Positions 1 to 10,969 of a stretch of 64,000 nt of DNA are shown one piece after another. The notes beneath the pieces are model-generated. The model did no database searches. It was given only the letters and a program-made list of their open reading frames with translations, and was not told where the DNA came from. The DNA lies in contig JAWHQI010000719.1 of assembly GCA_033032865.1 (NCBI GenBank), positions 62,001 to 126,000 on the forward strand, given 5' to 3'. The DNA is from Dactylorhiza incarnata (lineage: Eukaryota; Streptophyta; Magnoliopsida; Asparagales; Orchidaceae). Each line of letters starts with the position of its first letter. The stretch's first letter is position 1. The position numbers and the translations under genes are program-made.

Positions 1-39
1 TTGTGTGGGCCCTTTCGTCGTCAACCCCTCCCCTCCTCC

Positions 40-490
40 GGCGAGCCTCTTATTTAAACAGAGGTGACGATTTGATAAAATTGCACAGCTGCCATTTCAT
101 CTGTTTTGGGAGCAATTGACAGGAAAATCACCCCTGTTCTTCCTCCCACCCATTCGAACCTCAGTTCTCCCTAATCGAAACTCAGTTCTCCGATTCATCA
201 TATTTCTCTTCGCCCATCTCCTTCCTCGCTTTCAATGAGGCGATTCTCGAAGCATACGTAGACAAAGGTTTGTTCTTCCTACATTCTTTTTTGCTGGTTT
301 TTCTTTTGCCGACTTGTTCTCCTTCCAAACTTTGATTTGTCGAAGCCATTTGATTCTAATTTCTGGAATTCATGATTCTGCATTATGCGAATCTTGTTGC
401 AGACCGTTTTGCTGATTTGTTCGTAACGGAGAAATTTGTTTTCCTACGTTTTATGGTATCTTTGTTAAGAAATGGGGATTTTTTTTGCAG
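40..490 (+). promoter_or_regulatory. Putative core promoter, 5' UTR and 5' UTR intron of the IQM gene
   Basis: A TATA-like TATTTAAA lies at about 51-58, and a pyrimidine-rich leader follows. A plausible 5' UTR intron runs from 268 (CAAAG|GTTTGT) to 490 (TTTTTTTTGCAG), so the leader is spliced just ahead of the start codon at 564. The transcription start was inferred from spacing only. Confidence 0.4.
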
Positions 491-563
491 GAACGAATTG
501 GAAGACTAAGAAAATTTGAGAAGCTTTTGTGATTTTGTTCTTCCACTTGATCAATCTATTGAC

Positions 564-3500
564 ATGGGATTAGCAATCTTTTGCCCTGGAGATGAAGGGG
601 AGGCATATGAAGACAGCTTCGAAGCTCTCGTCAGATCAATTAATTTAACGGGGGGATATGAAAGATCCAACCTTCGTGCTGTGAGCTTCAACGGCCGCCA
701 ATCGGAGCCCACTCTCATGAAAACTTTTGGCTCTGGGAAGCTCGTCATTGAGGGGTCTTTGAGCTTAAAAAGAAGAGAAACGGAACCATTCCAACCGGAA
801 ACGAAGATCTCCATGAAGAGCCATTCCGACGGTGATGAAAACGGAAGCAAAGCGAGCCCGCTGAAGCGCTCCAGATTCAGCAAGGAAGCTCTTCGCATTG
901 ACATTCCTCGCTTCGAACTCGCCGGCTCGAAACATGAAGCCGCTCTGAAATTGCAGAAAGTATACAAAAGTTTCCGAACCAGAAGACAGCTTGCCGACTG
1001 TGCTGTTTTGGTGGAACAGAGATGGTAAGTTTGCCCTCTCTTCTCTTTTCTTTTTTGCTAAGTTTTTACAGGGAGCTGTTAATGGCACCCTAGTTTTGGC
1101 TAGTCTAGTCGCGCAGCTTTGTTAAAGACACCGCATTTTTTTTTAATGGTTAAAGACACCCATACTTGTTAATTGCGCCATAATTTTGTTAAAGACACCA
1201 CTTTTAGTAGAGACAGAAGATTGAGTTATTCTTGTTCCTCTTAATGAAGCACTGCATTGGCAAATCACTTTGACCTATCTACATTAAGAAACCATCTCCA
1301 ACGGGCTTCTGATGATATTGGAGGACACCACCCTCGGGTGGAATCTGGAAGCAGTATGGAGAACCCGTGCACAAGGTGTTTGTGGAAATGCCACACCAAC
1401 CGATTGGACTGGTGTTCAAAGAATCCCTTTCTTTTCCAATAGTGTTCAAAGAATCTCGGGCCATTACCCAGATTCTGAAACAATAACTCCTATAACAATG
1501 TGCAATTTATCGAAGTGATTGAAAACTCCTAATTCCAGCAAATTAACTGAAATTGAAAAGAAAAGACAGAAAATAAAATAAACATTAGGTATAAAGGAGA
1601 AACCGAGATGAGTGGTGATTATATAAGTTTAGGTGTAAAAAATATTGCTAGAAATCAATTGATATTGAGGCAAAAACAACATGGATTTATCAAATCGAAG
1701 GGAAACATATGAATGTCGGAAGATAAATCGAAAGGAGAGAAATTTACGTGGAATTTAAGAAATTGAAACAGAAAAAAAACGAAAAGAAGCATTGATGGTG
1801 GACAAAAGGGCAAACAATCTACTCGGGAAGCATCTGAGACATCTTCGCATGTTCTTCCGTAGCGGCCACTGCTCTCTGCTCGCCGGCGGTGGTGAAACAC
1901 CCTCCGTTGGAGCCGGAACCGGAGGAGCGGAAGACTCCACCGGGGTTGGTGCCTTTAGAAGCCCAACATCATAAATTAGGAGAAATTGCAGTGCGAGTTT
2001 GTGCGGTGCGAATATTATTTTTTGGGGAGTAATTTTAAGGTTAAATTTGGAGAAATTATGGTGCGATTAACCAAAACTGCGGTGCCTATAACAACTCCCA
2101 TTTATATTATGATGCAAAAATAAAAGCCCAATTTTTAGCCCAATCCTATAATGTTTGAATTGTTTTGAACTTTTATATTTTCTAGAAAATTCTAAAAGCT
2201 CTAGAATATTATATAAGAGTCTGGAATATAGATTGTGATTGAAGAATTTTGGGACCTTCTAGGCAACTTTAAAGTCTTTTAGAAAGTTCGAATGCTTTCT
2301 AGATTATTAAAAAATACTGTAGAAGGTTCTAGAGTTATACGTGGAATAGTCTAAAATCTTGTGGATGATTAAAGAATCTTGTATTTATACAAAAAAAGAG
2401 TGTAGAATAGTCTAAAATATTGTAGAATTATCTTATGTATGAAGAAGTTTACATCCTTCCATAGTTTGGAGGACATAGTCAGTGGCGGAGCCAGGAATAT
2501 TGGAGCGCGGGGGCACAAGACTCTTAAAGTATGAAAAAAATAACAAATAAAAATTTGCTCAATAAAAAAACATTCATTATAAAATAAAACTAACATTAGT
2601 ACATGAAAAATTCATAAAAATACCTTAAACATTCTTTTCCTTGTTTTTTGAAGGAATGATACATCTTCTAAATTTCATTTTTTGAAACTCTTGCAAAACA
2701 TCTTCATCATCAATTGTATCAAACACTTCCTTCTCAATATAAGTAACCAAACAATCATTCTACCATTCATTTCCTAATCTGTTGCGAAGATCTTCTTTAA
2801 TCAAGCCCATTGCAGAAAATGATCTTTCAACTGTGGCCGTTGCAACTGGTAATGTTAAACACAATGTCAATAGTAAATAAACTTCAGGATAACTCATGTC
2901 CTTCTTATGTTTAACCATTTTTTAAGCAAGTTCACTAAGTCCATTTAAATCACGAAAATCTTCATGAGTTGAGACATCATAAAACCAATTTATTAGTTAA
3001 CTGTCAAAATTAAAAGAGTTCTTTCATTAAACTCTACCGGATAAAAATGAGCCAACTCAATTAATTTATCTTTATTGAAAGCAGCAAATGAATCTTGAGG
3101 ATTGAAGCAAGCCATGTTTGAAATCAACTGAATATTGTCATTATCAAAACGATCATTCAGCTCTTGGTATTGAGAGTCAATCACTGTGAAAAGCAGTTCA
3201 ACCTTATAAAAATGTAGATTAGACCTCTTTTGAACCCCTCGTTTGCTTCTTGCAGGATGCAAGTAATTATCTTCCATCTTTGGAATCTCTATTTCATATT
3301 TTTCACAAAACGTAGACGTTTCAGTGATCAATTGTACAAAAGCACTATCAGTTCTTAGGTCTTGAAGTCTCTTCTTTGTAATATTAACAAAACGCATGAC
3401 ATTTAATAGGTCTTGATCTTTTCTTTGCAAAGCTTGAGATAACTCAAATGTAATCCCCAGTATTGCCTTCATCATATGCAATGTAAAAGCAAACTCAAAG

Positions 3501-6500
3501 CAATCTATCTCCTTCAAAACATTATAGGCTCCAGTGCTAGTTTCTCCAAATGAAGTGTCTTCGTTTAGAACATTAAGCAAAGCTTCGATAGAAGGAAATA
3601 ATGAAATGATACTGAGAATTGTACCATAATGTGAATTCCAACGGGTGTCTCCATGTCGCTTTAAATTCTGTTCTTGATTTAACCCACGCCCTGTCTCAAT
3701 TAAACCTAAAGCAATGCCTTCATGTATTTTCATAGCTTGTGTTTCTCGAAGAATTGCTTGTATTTTACATGAAGAACTAACTACATTAGTTAAGATGTGC
3801 AGAAAATCAAAAAAAGTATTCATCTTCTTGTGTCCTTTTGCAACTTTAATCAGTGTTAGTTGAAGCTGATGAGCAAAACAGTGAACATAATAATCAGTGC
3901 CTTTGTTGTTAAACTTGTCATTACATTGCATATTTGTTTTTGAATTTCAGGAGACGTCATTTTTGCATTTTCAAGAGCATTGAGCAAAACAACCCTTTTA
4001 ATTTCATCATTGGAAAGTGAATGAAACTTTAGTAATTCCAAGAAATTTCCTCTGTTCAAAGATTCATCGCTTTCATCATGCCCACGAAAAGCTAACCCTT
4101 GTCTTAGAAGAAATCTGATACAGGATACACTGGCACTTAATCTTATACGGTAGTCAATTTCATTTTGCACATTTCTCTTTTCAAAAGCTATATCTATATG
4201 TTTTTTCGATTCATTAAATCTTCGCATGATACCTTACATTTGTTATGCACACTCAAATTATCTCAAATGTGCATACTCAAACGTTCTTTCTTCTTCCAAT
4301 TTGAAAAACCACATTGAACAAATGCTTCGTGACCACCACCTGTATCTCCAAACTCAAAAGCAAAAAGATAACAAAACAAACAGAAAACTGCGTCTTTTGC
4401 TTCACTATATTCCAACCATTGAGCATAAATCTTTTCTGTATACCATTTTGCACAAAATCTACGAGCTTTGTCTTGAGTTGTAGTCTTAGTAGCAGGATAC
4501 TCTTTGAGAATTGGTTGGTTTGGGCCTTTAATCAAATATGATCTTCGAATATTTTCTCTCTCAAAAGGGTCTTTAGAGATATTGTAAAGCGGAGGCCTTA
4601 AACCTGGATCAGATATTGGAGTTGGAGTTGGATTTGGTGTTGGAGTTGGAGTTGGAGTTGGAGTTGGAGTGCACTCAAACTCTCTTTGTCGTTTAGTTCG
4701 TACAATGAACTTATCCATTTTCCTATATGATAAGAAAAATTAATTTATAACCTGAATATAGTTGAATGCCTGAATACGTGTTTAAAAATAGGTGTTAAAT
4801 TATATCTTACCTAAATCTATACCAAACTGGATTAAATCACAAACTTAAATCTATATCTATCTCTATATAATTTATATCCTACCTAGATCTAAGTGAGGAA
4901 GAAGAATGGACCTTGCGTCCTTGCCGATTATCACTCCAGTTAGTGTTGAGAACACTCCAGTTCTTGAGAACACAATTAATGGAATCTGTTGATGGAATCT
5001 GCTGAAATCACAAGTGCACACAATTAATCAGATTTCATCAGTTCTTTAATGGAATCTGTTGATGGAATCTGCTGAAATCACAAGTGCACACAATTAATCA
5101 GATTTCAGAGAAATCACAAGTGCACACAATTAATGCAATATGTTGGAATCTGTTGGAATCTGATTTCTTAAAGAAGAAATCAGAAATCTGATTTAAGAAG
5201 AAGAAGAAGAGAAGAAGAAGAAGACCAGGCCGCGGAATCGCTCTTGCCCTAGGTCGCGCTGAATCGCTCTTGCCCTAGCTCGCGCGGAATCGCTCTTGCC
5301 CTAGGTCGCGGAATCGCCCTTGCAGTCGCGGAATCGCCCTTGCAGTCGCGGAATCGCCCTTGCAGTCGCGGAATCGCTCTTGCAGAGTCGCGAAATCGCT
5401 GTTGTGGAATCGCGAAAATGCGTGGGGGCACGGGCCAAGCGATTTAGGTTGGTTCTTATGGGTCTCGGTTCTGCCCTGGGTCCAAAATTTTAAGAACCGA
5501 CCACTCGGTTTGGTTCTCCGTTCTTTCATTCGGGTACTCAGAACCGACCTGAGTACCGAATCGCGAAAATGCGTGGGGGCACGGGCCCCCGCAGGTCCTA
5601 CTGTAGCTCCGCCCCTGGACATAGTCATGTTGGGCATTGGCGGTGTACAAAAATAACCGTATTCCGCTCTTGCCCTAGGTCGCGGAATCGCCCTTGCAGT
5701 CGCGGAATCGCTCTTGCAGAGTCGCGGAATCGCTGTTGCGGAATCGCGAAAATGCGTGGGGGCACGGGCCAAGCGATTTAGGTTGGTTCTTATGGGTCTC
5801 GGTTCTGCCCTGGGTCCAAAATTTTAATAACCGACCAATCGGTTTGGTTCTCCGTTCTTTCATTCGGGTACTCAGAACCGACCTGAGTACCGAATCGCGA
5901 AAATGCGTGGGGGCACGGGCCCCCGCAGGTCCTACTGTAGCTCTGCCCCTGGACATAGTCATGTTGGGCATTGGCGGTGTACAAAAATAACCGAAGATTC
6001 GGAACCGAACCAAGCGATTTAGGTTGGTTCTTATGGGTCTCGGTTCTGCCCTGGGTCCAAAATTTTAAGAACCGACCACTCGGTTTGGTTCTCCGTTCTT
6101 TCATTCGGGTACTCAGAACCGACCTGAGTACCGATTATTGAAATTAAGTATCAAAAATATATGAGTCGTCTGATCCTTATTTCATTCATTATGAACTTTA
6201 TGATCTAGTCCAAGTTAAGTTAAACTTAAAAGCTTCACCCTTCCTACAGATCCACAACTCTTTCATTTTAAGCCTGATAGTGTTGTATTTCATAAGTTAG
6301 TTCACGTCATTATATGAGTTTTTTTTGCTCTTCTAAGGATACGTTAGTTCAAATTGAAGAAGATTATGTATGAATTTTTTGCTCTTCTAATCATACAAAT
6401 ATTTGATCATATTATTTCCTTTATAAGGGATATTTTTGTTTACTATTTGCTTAAATTAATACACTATTTCGGAATGTTTACTAATACACTATTTAGGAAT

Positions 6501-9500
6501 GTTTACTAATATACAAGTTTATATGAAAAATATTATGACGCGTGAGTGGAATCGAGAATCGAATTTGAACCGAACCAAGTTTATCGGTTCGGATCAGGTT
6601 CTATACCTTGGGCACATGAGTCGGTTCCGATTCTAAAAAATTGGAACCAAACCTATCGATCTGAACCGACCCGAGTTGCACCTCTATTGCCCATAAAGGG
6701 CAAAATTGTTCTCATTTGGGATCATCCAAATCTGTGAGCCGTCTTCGAGCCCTCTAGTCCTGATTTTGTAATCTTCCTTTGTAACTCTCTTCTCTAATTG
6801 TATATAGAGTTTTGTGAAAAAAAATTAGTGTTCCCTTTCTTGTGTGTTATCCGTTGCAAATTCGCTCCAACAGTTTTTTTTCATGCTCTCAACCATCATT
6901 ATTCTAGCTTTCTAATTGTGTTTTTCATGCATATCTTTGTCAACAAAGTGCAGGTGGAAATTGTTGGATTTTGCTTTGCTCAAGAGAAGTTCAATATCAT
7001 TTTTTGATATTGAGAAGCCTGAATCTGTCGTCTCGAAGTGGTCGAGGGCGAGAACTAGAGCGGCTAAGGTATCTAACAGTGTTCTACAATGAACCACTAC
7101 ACCTATATCCAAAAAATTGATGTTCATAAATATAAATTTCTAGGTTGGCAAAGGATTATCTAAGAATGACCGGGCTCGAAAGCTGGCCTTACAGCACTGG
7201 CTTGAAGCAGTATGCGTTAGGAATAAGAAGAATTTTTGCTGATTTTTGTTATCTAATTTACCGCACGATATCTACAAGTTTTGACTGTGATTCTTGAATC
7301 AGATCGATCCTCGCCATCGATATGGCCACAATCTTCAGTTCTACTACGAATGCTGGCTTCGATGCGAGAGCAATCAGCCCTTCTTCTACTGGTAGGTTGA
7401 GAAATTTCTTACTCATTATAATACCAGAGTGAACTTGGTTAAAGTGGAACTATTTAAAAAAAATTTACAGGTTAGATGTAGGAGAGGGGAAGGAGACAAA
7501 CCTTGAGGATTGTAGTAGATCAACTCTTCAACGGCAGTGCATCAGATATCTTGGCCCAGTGAGTAGGAATCACTAGGAAGCTGTGTATGCTTGTATGCCA
7601 TTAGTGAGAAGAATGCTTATATGAGAAAATTTCGATTTTCTGCAGAAAGAGAGAGAGGCTTATGAGGTTGTTGTTGAAGATGGAAAACTGATATACAAGA
7701 AGAGCAGGAAGTGCGTTGACACAACTGGGGGGCCGATAGATTCAAAGTGGATTTTTGTTCTGTGCACTCTGAAGAATTTATACGTTGGTTTGGTAAATTT
7801 AAAATCTTTCTAAATGTGTATTTTTTTCATCATCATCATCATCGGCTCCGTTTTGGCGTGGTGGTGGCGGTCGTGAACGCGGTGGTTATGAACCATCTTT
7901 CGTGACCGCCCGACCTCACCTGTGAAACTTCATCCACTTTTATGCTCAAAAATAGTTTTTTCCTTGGCGGTGATCATAATCATTGTCATGCCAAACATAC
8001 ATTCTATAATTATGGCGTTTTTGTCCAAACTCACCGGAGCAATTCAAATTGGATATTTGTTCTGCGCACTCTCATGAATTTATATGTTGCTTTGGCAAAT
8101 TTTAAATCTTTCTAAATGTGTATTATTATTCTCATCATCGTCATCTTCAGTTCATCACCACCGTTGATCTTTTCTCGATTATTTAGGAACTTCCTTTAAG
8201 AGTCCTTGTTCTCTTCCTGTTAGTGTTTCATGATGTGTTGAATCTATTATACGAGTACACAGAGTTTGACAATATTATTCTTAGGTTCCATTAGGAAGAG
8301 CAGTGAAGGTTACTCCGGTGTAAAATGGAGCCCCAAACTTTTTGTGGGAAACTAAAGTCAAAATAGAGTTTTTGGCTTTTCGCGCAGCACTGGAGCTCCA
8401 TATTGAGGTTTACCAAACACACCAATATCTCCGACGGGCGTTTTTATCCCTCCTAATTGGAGTAAATAGACCTGAACAAATAAGGCTACTCCTCTGATTT
8501 GGAGTTTAAAAGAATGCATTATTTTATAACCTTATTTGTAGAGAAGAAATAATAACCGGTTAATTCATCTTTTTGCCTTATTATCACTTAATTGTAGTTT
8601 GTTCTTTTTTCTTTATGACCTTATTTGTGATTAAGCAGATAAAATAGATAAAAGAATGCATTATTTTACTAATTAACTTTGATAAGTAAATAATTATATA
8701 CAATAATAACCTGATTAATTTGTTTGCAGCCTTTCATCCTATGTCTAATTAATTATAAGATTTTGTTTTCTTTATTTTCTTTCAAATTTAATCAACAATG
8801 AGACAATTCTTTTCATTCTTCAACTATCTTTCTTCCTAAATCTCTAATTACATAAATTCACTCAATTTGTAGTTGAAATTCAACTTATTTATACATTTAT
8901 GATACACATTATGTGTAGAAATTGGATGATTTATTAGTCTCACATGTAATATTCAGCACTAATCTTGATGCATCCCCTTATGATTGCAGAAGAGGAAGGG
9001 CATGTTTCAGCACTCTAGTTTTCTTGCTGGTGGAGCTACATCGGCTGCTGGAAGGCTGGTTGTAGAAAATGGGGTTCTGAAGGTTTTAATAGAAGAAAAC
9101 TATTCATATTTGTTGTTACTATGTACTTGATCTTTATAAGCTGACCGATTCGATGTTTTCTCGACAGGCTGTATGGCCTCATAGCGGGCATTACTGCCCG
9201 ACGGAAGAAAACTTTGAGGAATTCATGAGCTTCCTCAGGGAAAACAATGTGGATCTCACTGATGTTAAGGTTAGGACTTAGTAGTATTTTTCATATTTTT
9301 TTCACATTCTTTGATTTTCTGTTGCTCATAGTATTTCAATCACATGAACAGAAATCCCCGGATGAAGACGATGATGAATGGGGAGGTCAACTCAGAAATG
9401 TCGGTTCGCAGTCTCAACTCGAAGAATCTCAGCCATCAAATGTCACAATTGATGTGAATCTTAAAGCTGCCTGTGAACCAGAGCTGGAAATAAACCAGGA

Positions 9501-9951
9501 TGTTGAGTTGGAGAAGTTCTACAGTTTCAGTGAGAATACAATGATGGAAGGTGAAGAAGAGCGAGCCCGCCAGACACGAGAGCAATCTAGAAACGATTCA
9601 CTTTCTAAAAGGCGGCTCGGGTTATGCAAACCGAATCTTTTCGTCGACTGCGGGGAAGAACCTGTGCCGAAAGAGGAGATTCTTCAGAGATTTTGTACCA
9701 AGGAAGGGATGAATTCATATCAGTTGGGAGAGCAATTGTCATTCAAATGGACGACCGGTGCAGGGCCTCGCATCGGCTGCGTGAGGGATTACCCGCCGGA
9801 GCTCCAGTTTCGAGCACTGGAGCAGGTTTCTTTATCTCCTAGAAGCAGCGAGGGTTCCAGGTCTTTCGCTTCGCCCAGGGGTGTCCCGAGTCCAAGGACG
9901 AAGATGCAGGAATTGCCCGCGCTCCAAAAGAGTGTATATTACAAAATATAA
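564..9951 (+). CDS. IQ-motif calmodulin-binding protein, IQM family (spliced, 9 coding exons)
   Basis: Coding exons read directly from GT-AG borders: 564-1024, 6954-7068, 7144-7209, 7303-7391, 7471-7558, 7646-7792, 8990-9082, 9168-9269 and 9352-9951. They give a continuous 586-residue protein, within the usual IQM range. Exon 1 holds the IQ motif at about residues 126-145 ([14 protein letters not shown]). Exons 2-8 carry conserved IQM blocks: [46 protein letters not shown] and [15 protein letters not shown]. The last exon is acidic, then basic and low-complexity. IQM proteins bind calmodulin independently of calcium and act in stress and hormone signalling; that role is family knowledge. The start is the ATG at 564, because the upstream frame begins at a non-ATG codon. 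Intron 1 is unusually long (5.9 kb) owing to transposon insertions, and intron 6 contains a duplicated exon end. All exons are open, so the gene looks functional. The particular IQM paralogue is not assigned. Confidence 0.93.
1071..2099. mobile_element. MITE with GGGAG(C/T)TGTTA termini in IQM intron 1
   Basis: The left end starts GGGAGCTGTTAATGGCACC and continues AGTTTTGGCTAGTC. The right end is its imperfect inverted copy, with CCAAAACTGCGGTGCC then AACAACTCCC. The interior has no transposase and is A/T-rich, with degenerate TTAAAGACACC repeats near the left. The termini match the smaller element at 55111-55516. No clean target duplication is visible here, so this copy is old or its end is misplaced by a few bases. 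Confidence 0.7.
2630..4718 (-). pseudogene. hAT transposase, TTF zinc finger / DUF4371 / dimerisation type (broken)
   Basis: Reading from 4718 downward, the N-terminal piece (4263-4718) has a Pro-Thr repeat encoded by GTTGGA units, then a TTF-type zinc-finger block ([21 protein letters not shown]). The next piece (3856-4227) resembles DUF4371 ([12 protein letters not shown]). The third (2993-3931) carries [12 protein letters not shown] and [11 protein letters not shown]. In another frame at about 2700-2860 is the C-terminal dimerisation motif, with [13 protein letters not shown]. The frames are broken by stops and shifts, including stops near 2924 and 2993, so no full transposase can be made. 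It is the source gene for the surrounding hAT element. Confidence 0.85.
4617..4671. repeat. GTTGGA hexanucleotide microsatellite in the transposase N-terminus
   Basis: About nine imperfect GTTGGA units. On the minus strand they encode a run of alternating Pro and Thr close to the start of the hAT transposase. The unit length is a multiple of three, so unit gain or loss keeps the frame. Confidence 0.85.
5240..5415. repeat. GC-rich 20-bp subterminal tandem repeats of the hAT element
   Basis: Units of the form GTCGCGGAATCGCCCTTGCA recur every 20 bp (for example from 5304, 5324 and 5344), with diverged units on either side. A partial second set is at 5670-5750. Clustered short subterminal repeats are the usual transposase-binding platform of hAT elements; that use here is inferred. 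Confidence 0.75.
5433..6137. repeat. Tandem duplication of hAT terminus plus flanking DNA
   Basis: The segment beginning AAGCGATTTAGGTTGG occurs near 5437, 5771 and 6012, spaced about 334 and 241 bp apart. The first two copies run on through the hAT terminus, the GACATAGT target duplication and the flank CATGTTGGGCATTGGCGG. The third passes straight into non-element sequence. Element end and outside flank therefore alternate twice. The flank-like unit itself is rich in GGTTCGG/AACCGA motifs, and a related stretch is at 6545-6690. Confidence 0.8.
6138..6953 (+). other. Remainder of IQM intron 1
   Basis: A/T-rich intronic DNA without an open frame of interest. A degenerate AACCGAACC-rich stretch lies at 6545-6690. 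The 3' splice site is GTGCAG at 6948-6953. Confidence 0.6.
7741..8148 (+). repeat. About 100-bp direct repeat of IQM exon 6 end and donor region, flanking a MITE
   Basis: The segment 7741-7842 covers the last 52 bases of exon 6, its donor TTTG|GTAAAT and the first intron bases ending in CAT repeats. It is repeated in diverged form at 8043-8148, with TTTGTTCTGCGCACTCT and TTTCTAAATGTGTATTATT. In the downstream copy the donor reads GCAAAT. A Tourist-like element fills the gap of about 200 bp. The first copy keeps a consensus donor, so the gene model uses it. Confidence 0.75.
7843..8042 (+). mobile_element. Tourist-like (PIF/Harbinger-type) MITE in IQM intron 6
   Basis: It starts GGCTCCGTTTTGGCGTGG and carries the family core GTGGCGGTCGTGAACGCGGTG, shared with copies at 46021, 46572, 51965 and 63695. 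The right end is degraded (GTCCAAACTCACCGGAGC). It is non-coding. Confidence 0.65.
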
Positions 9952-10333
9952 CGGGAAAGTGTATAGCAAGGTTGAGATGTTACAGTTCATTTTTTTCTCA
10001 TAGAGGTAGAGGGACAAATTACAGCAGTTGTAGTGGGATTTTTGGTTGACAAATAGAAATAATAATCAGTTGTCCTTTAAAATTTCTGGTGCTTTGAAAA
10101 TAATCCGTTGTAGTGATATTTCGTGTGCTTTTTTTACTTGACATTGAAATTTTTACTGGGTATTTCTTCCCCTTTGATGAACATCATCTACTTGAGTTGT
10201 GTTATCTATACAATCAGTATATAATATAGAATTATTTTGGTTTAATATTACATTTAACATTGTTATATATGGAAATTGTTGTATGCAGAGCGAAATCGTC
10301 TATCCATAGATTTTTACTATTCGCAGCTCTAAA
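9952..10333 (+). other. IQM 3' flank / 3' UTR
   Basis: A/T-rich sequence after the TAA stop, with several AATAAT- and AATAGAAATAA-like poly(A) signals near 10050-10065. No other feature is seen before the SINE. Confidence 0.5.
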
Positions 10334-10491
10334 GGGGAGCCTTGGCGCACCAGTTGAGGTCACGGGTTCGAGTCATGGAAGCAGCTTGCAAAAATGAAGG
10401 GTAAGGTTTGCCTACATTTCACCCTTGTGGTGGGACCCTTCCCCCGGACCCTCGCTACGCAGGGATGCTTTGTGCACCGGGATGCCCTTAC
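10334..10491 (+). mobile_element. Au-type tRNA-derived SINE
   Basis: It begins GGGGAGCCTTGGCGCACCAG (A-box region) and has the B-box GGTCACGGGTTCGAGTC. It continues with the Au-SINE body (AAGGTTTGCCTACA, CCCTTCCCCCGGACCC, TGTGCACCGGGATGCCC). About 20 bp is missing between the A and B boxes compared with the Au consensus I recall, and there is no long poly(T) tail. It is a fixed, probably inactive copy just beyond the IQM 3' end. Confidence 0.88.
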
Positions 10492-10969
10492 ATCTCTAAA
10501 GAGAGCACAAATTGTTATCCGCAAATATTTTGTTGTGTATATCAATGCAGAAAATTAAAAAGAAAATTAAAACAAAAGACATTCATTTATGCAATTACAA
10601 ATACTTTATCTTAGCAAAAAAATATTGGATTTTCTTAATCCAATTAGCTTGAATACATTTTTGTAGTGAATGTATACATTTACTTATAATTCCCTAGCAT
10701 AAAAGATTAATTATTATACGCAATAATAAAATCTTAGAATAAATGTAGCGATTTCAATAAAAACTCTTTGTAAGTTCGTGAGTAACTACATTAACGTCAA
10801 ATTACAATAGAAAAAGAAATTAAAAATTGGCATAACCTTTTATTCCTTAAATTATTGGTTAGAAATTTGGTTTGTGGATAGATGATCTTTAATTCAAATA
10901 AATGATTAGATATTTGATTTGCGGATAAAAAATTTTGCTTTGCGTATAACAGTTCTCTTATACATTTGT
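10492..10969. other. A/T-rich intergenic DNA
   Basis: No gene, RNA or element end recognised. Confidence 0.5.

Larger units (their letters stand above)
2480..5951 (-). mobile_element. hAT-superfamily DNA transposon in IQM intron 1 (decayed)
   Basis: The left terminus CAGTGGCGGAGCCAGGA pairs with right termini reading CAGGGGCGGAGCTACAG on the opposite strand, a typical plant hAT terminal sequence. The 8-bp target duplication GACATAGT is exact at 2472-2479 and directly outside the right terminus, both at 5618-5625 and, after a tandem duplication, at 5952-5959. The interior carries a broken TTF/DUF4371-type transposase on the minus strand (about 2630-4718), a transposase-free segment with short direct repeats (4980-5140), and GC-rich 20-bp subterminal repeats. 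It is inserted antisense to the IQM gene. Which of the two right ends is original is uncertain; 5951 leads into flank that continues undisturbed. Confidence 0.85.

Noticed and set aside
551..1088. Minus-strand frames over IQM exon 1
   Set aside because: Antisense shadows of a clearly conserved coding exon.
5249..6104. Frames with [19 protein letters not shown] repeats
   Set aside because: Translations of the 20-bp hAT subterminal repeats and the duplicated terminus.
9247..9951. Separate gene starting at 9247
   Set aside because: The reading continues from exon 8 of IQM through a retained intron; bases 9352-9951 are the last IQM exon.
10334..10410. Functional tRNA gene at the Au-SINE head
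   Set aside because: Only the SINE-type A/B boxes with a deletion between them; the SINE body follows directly.
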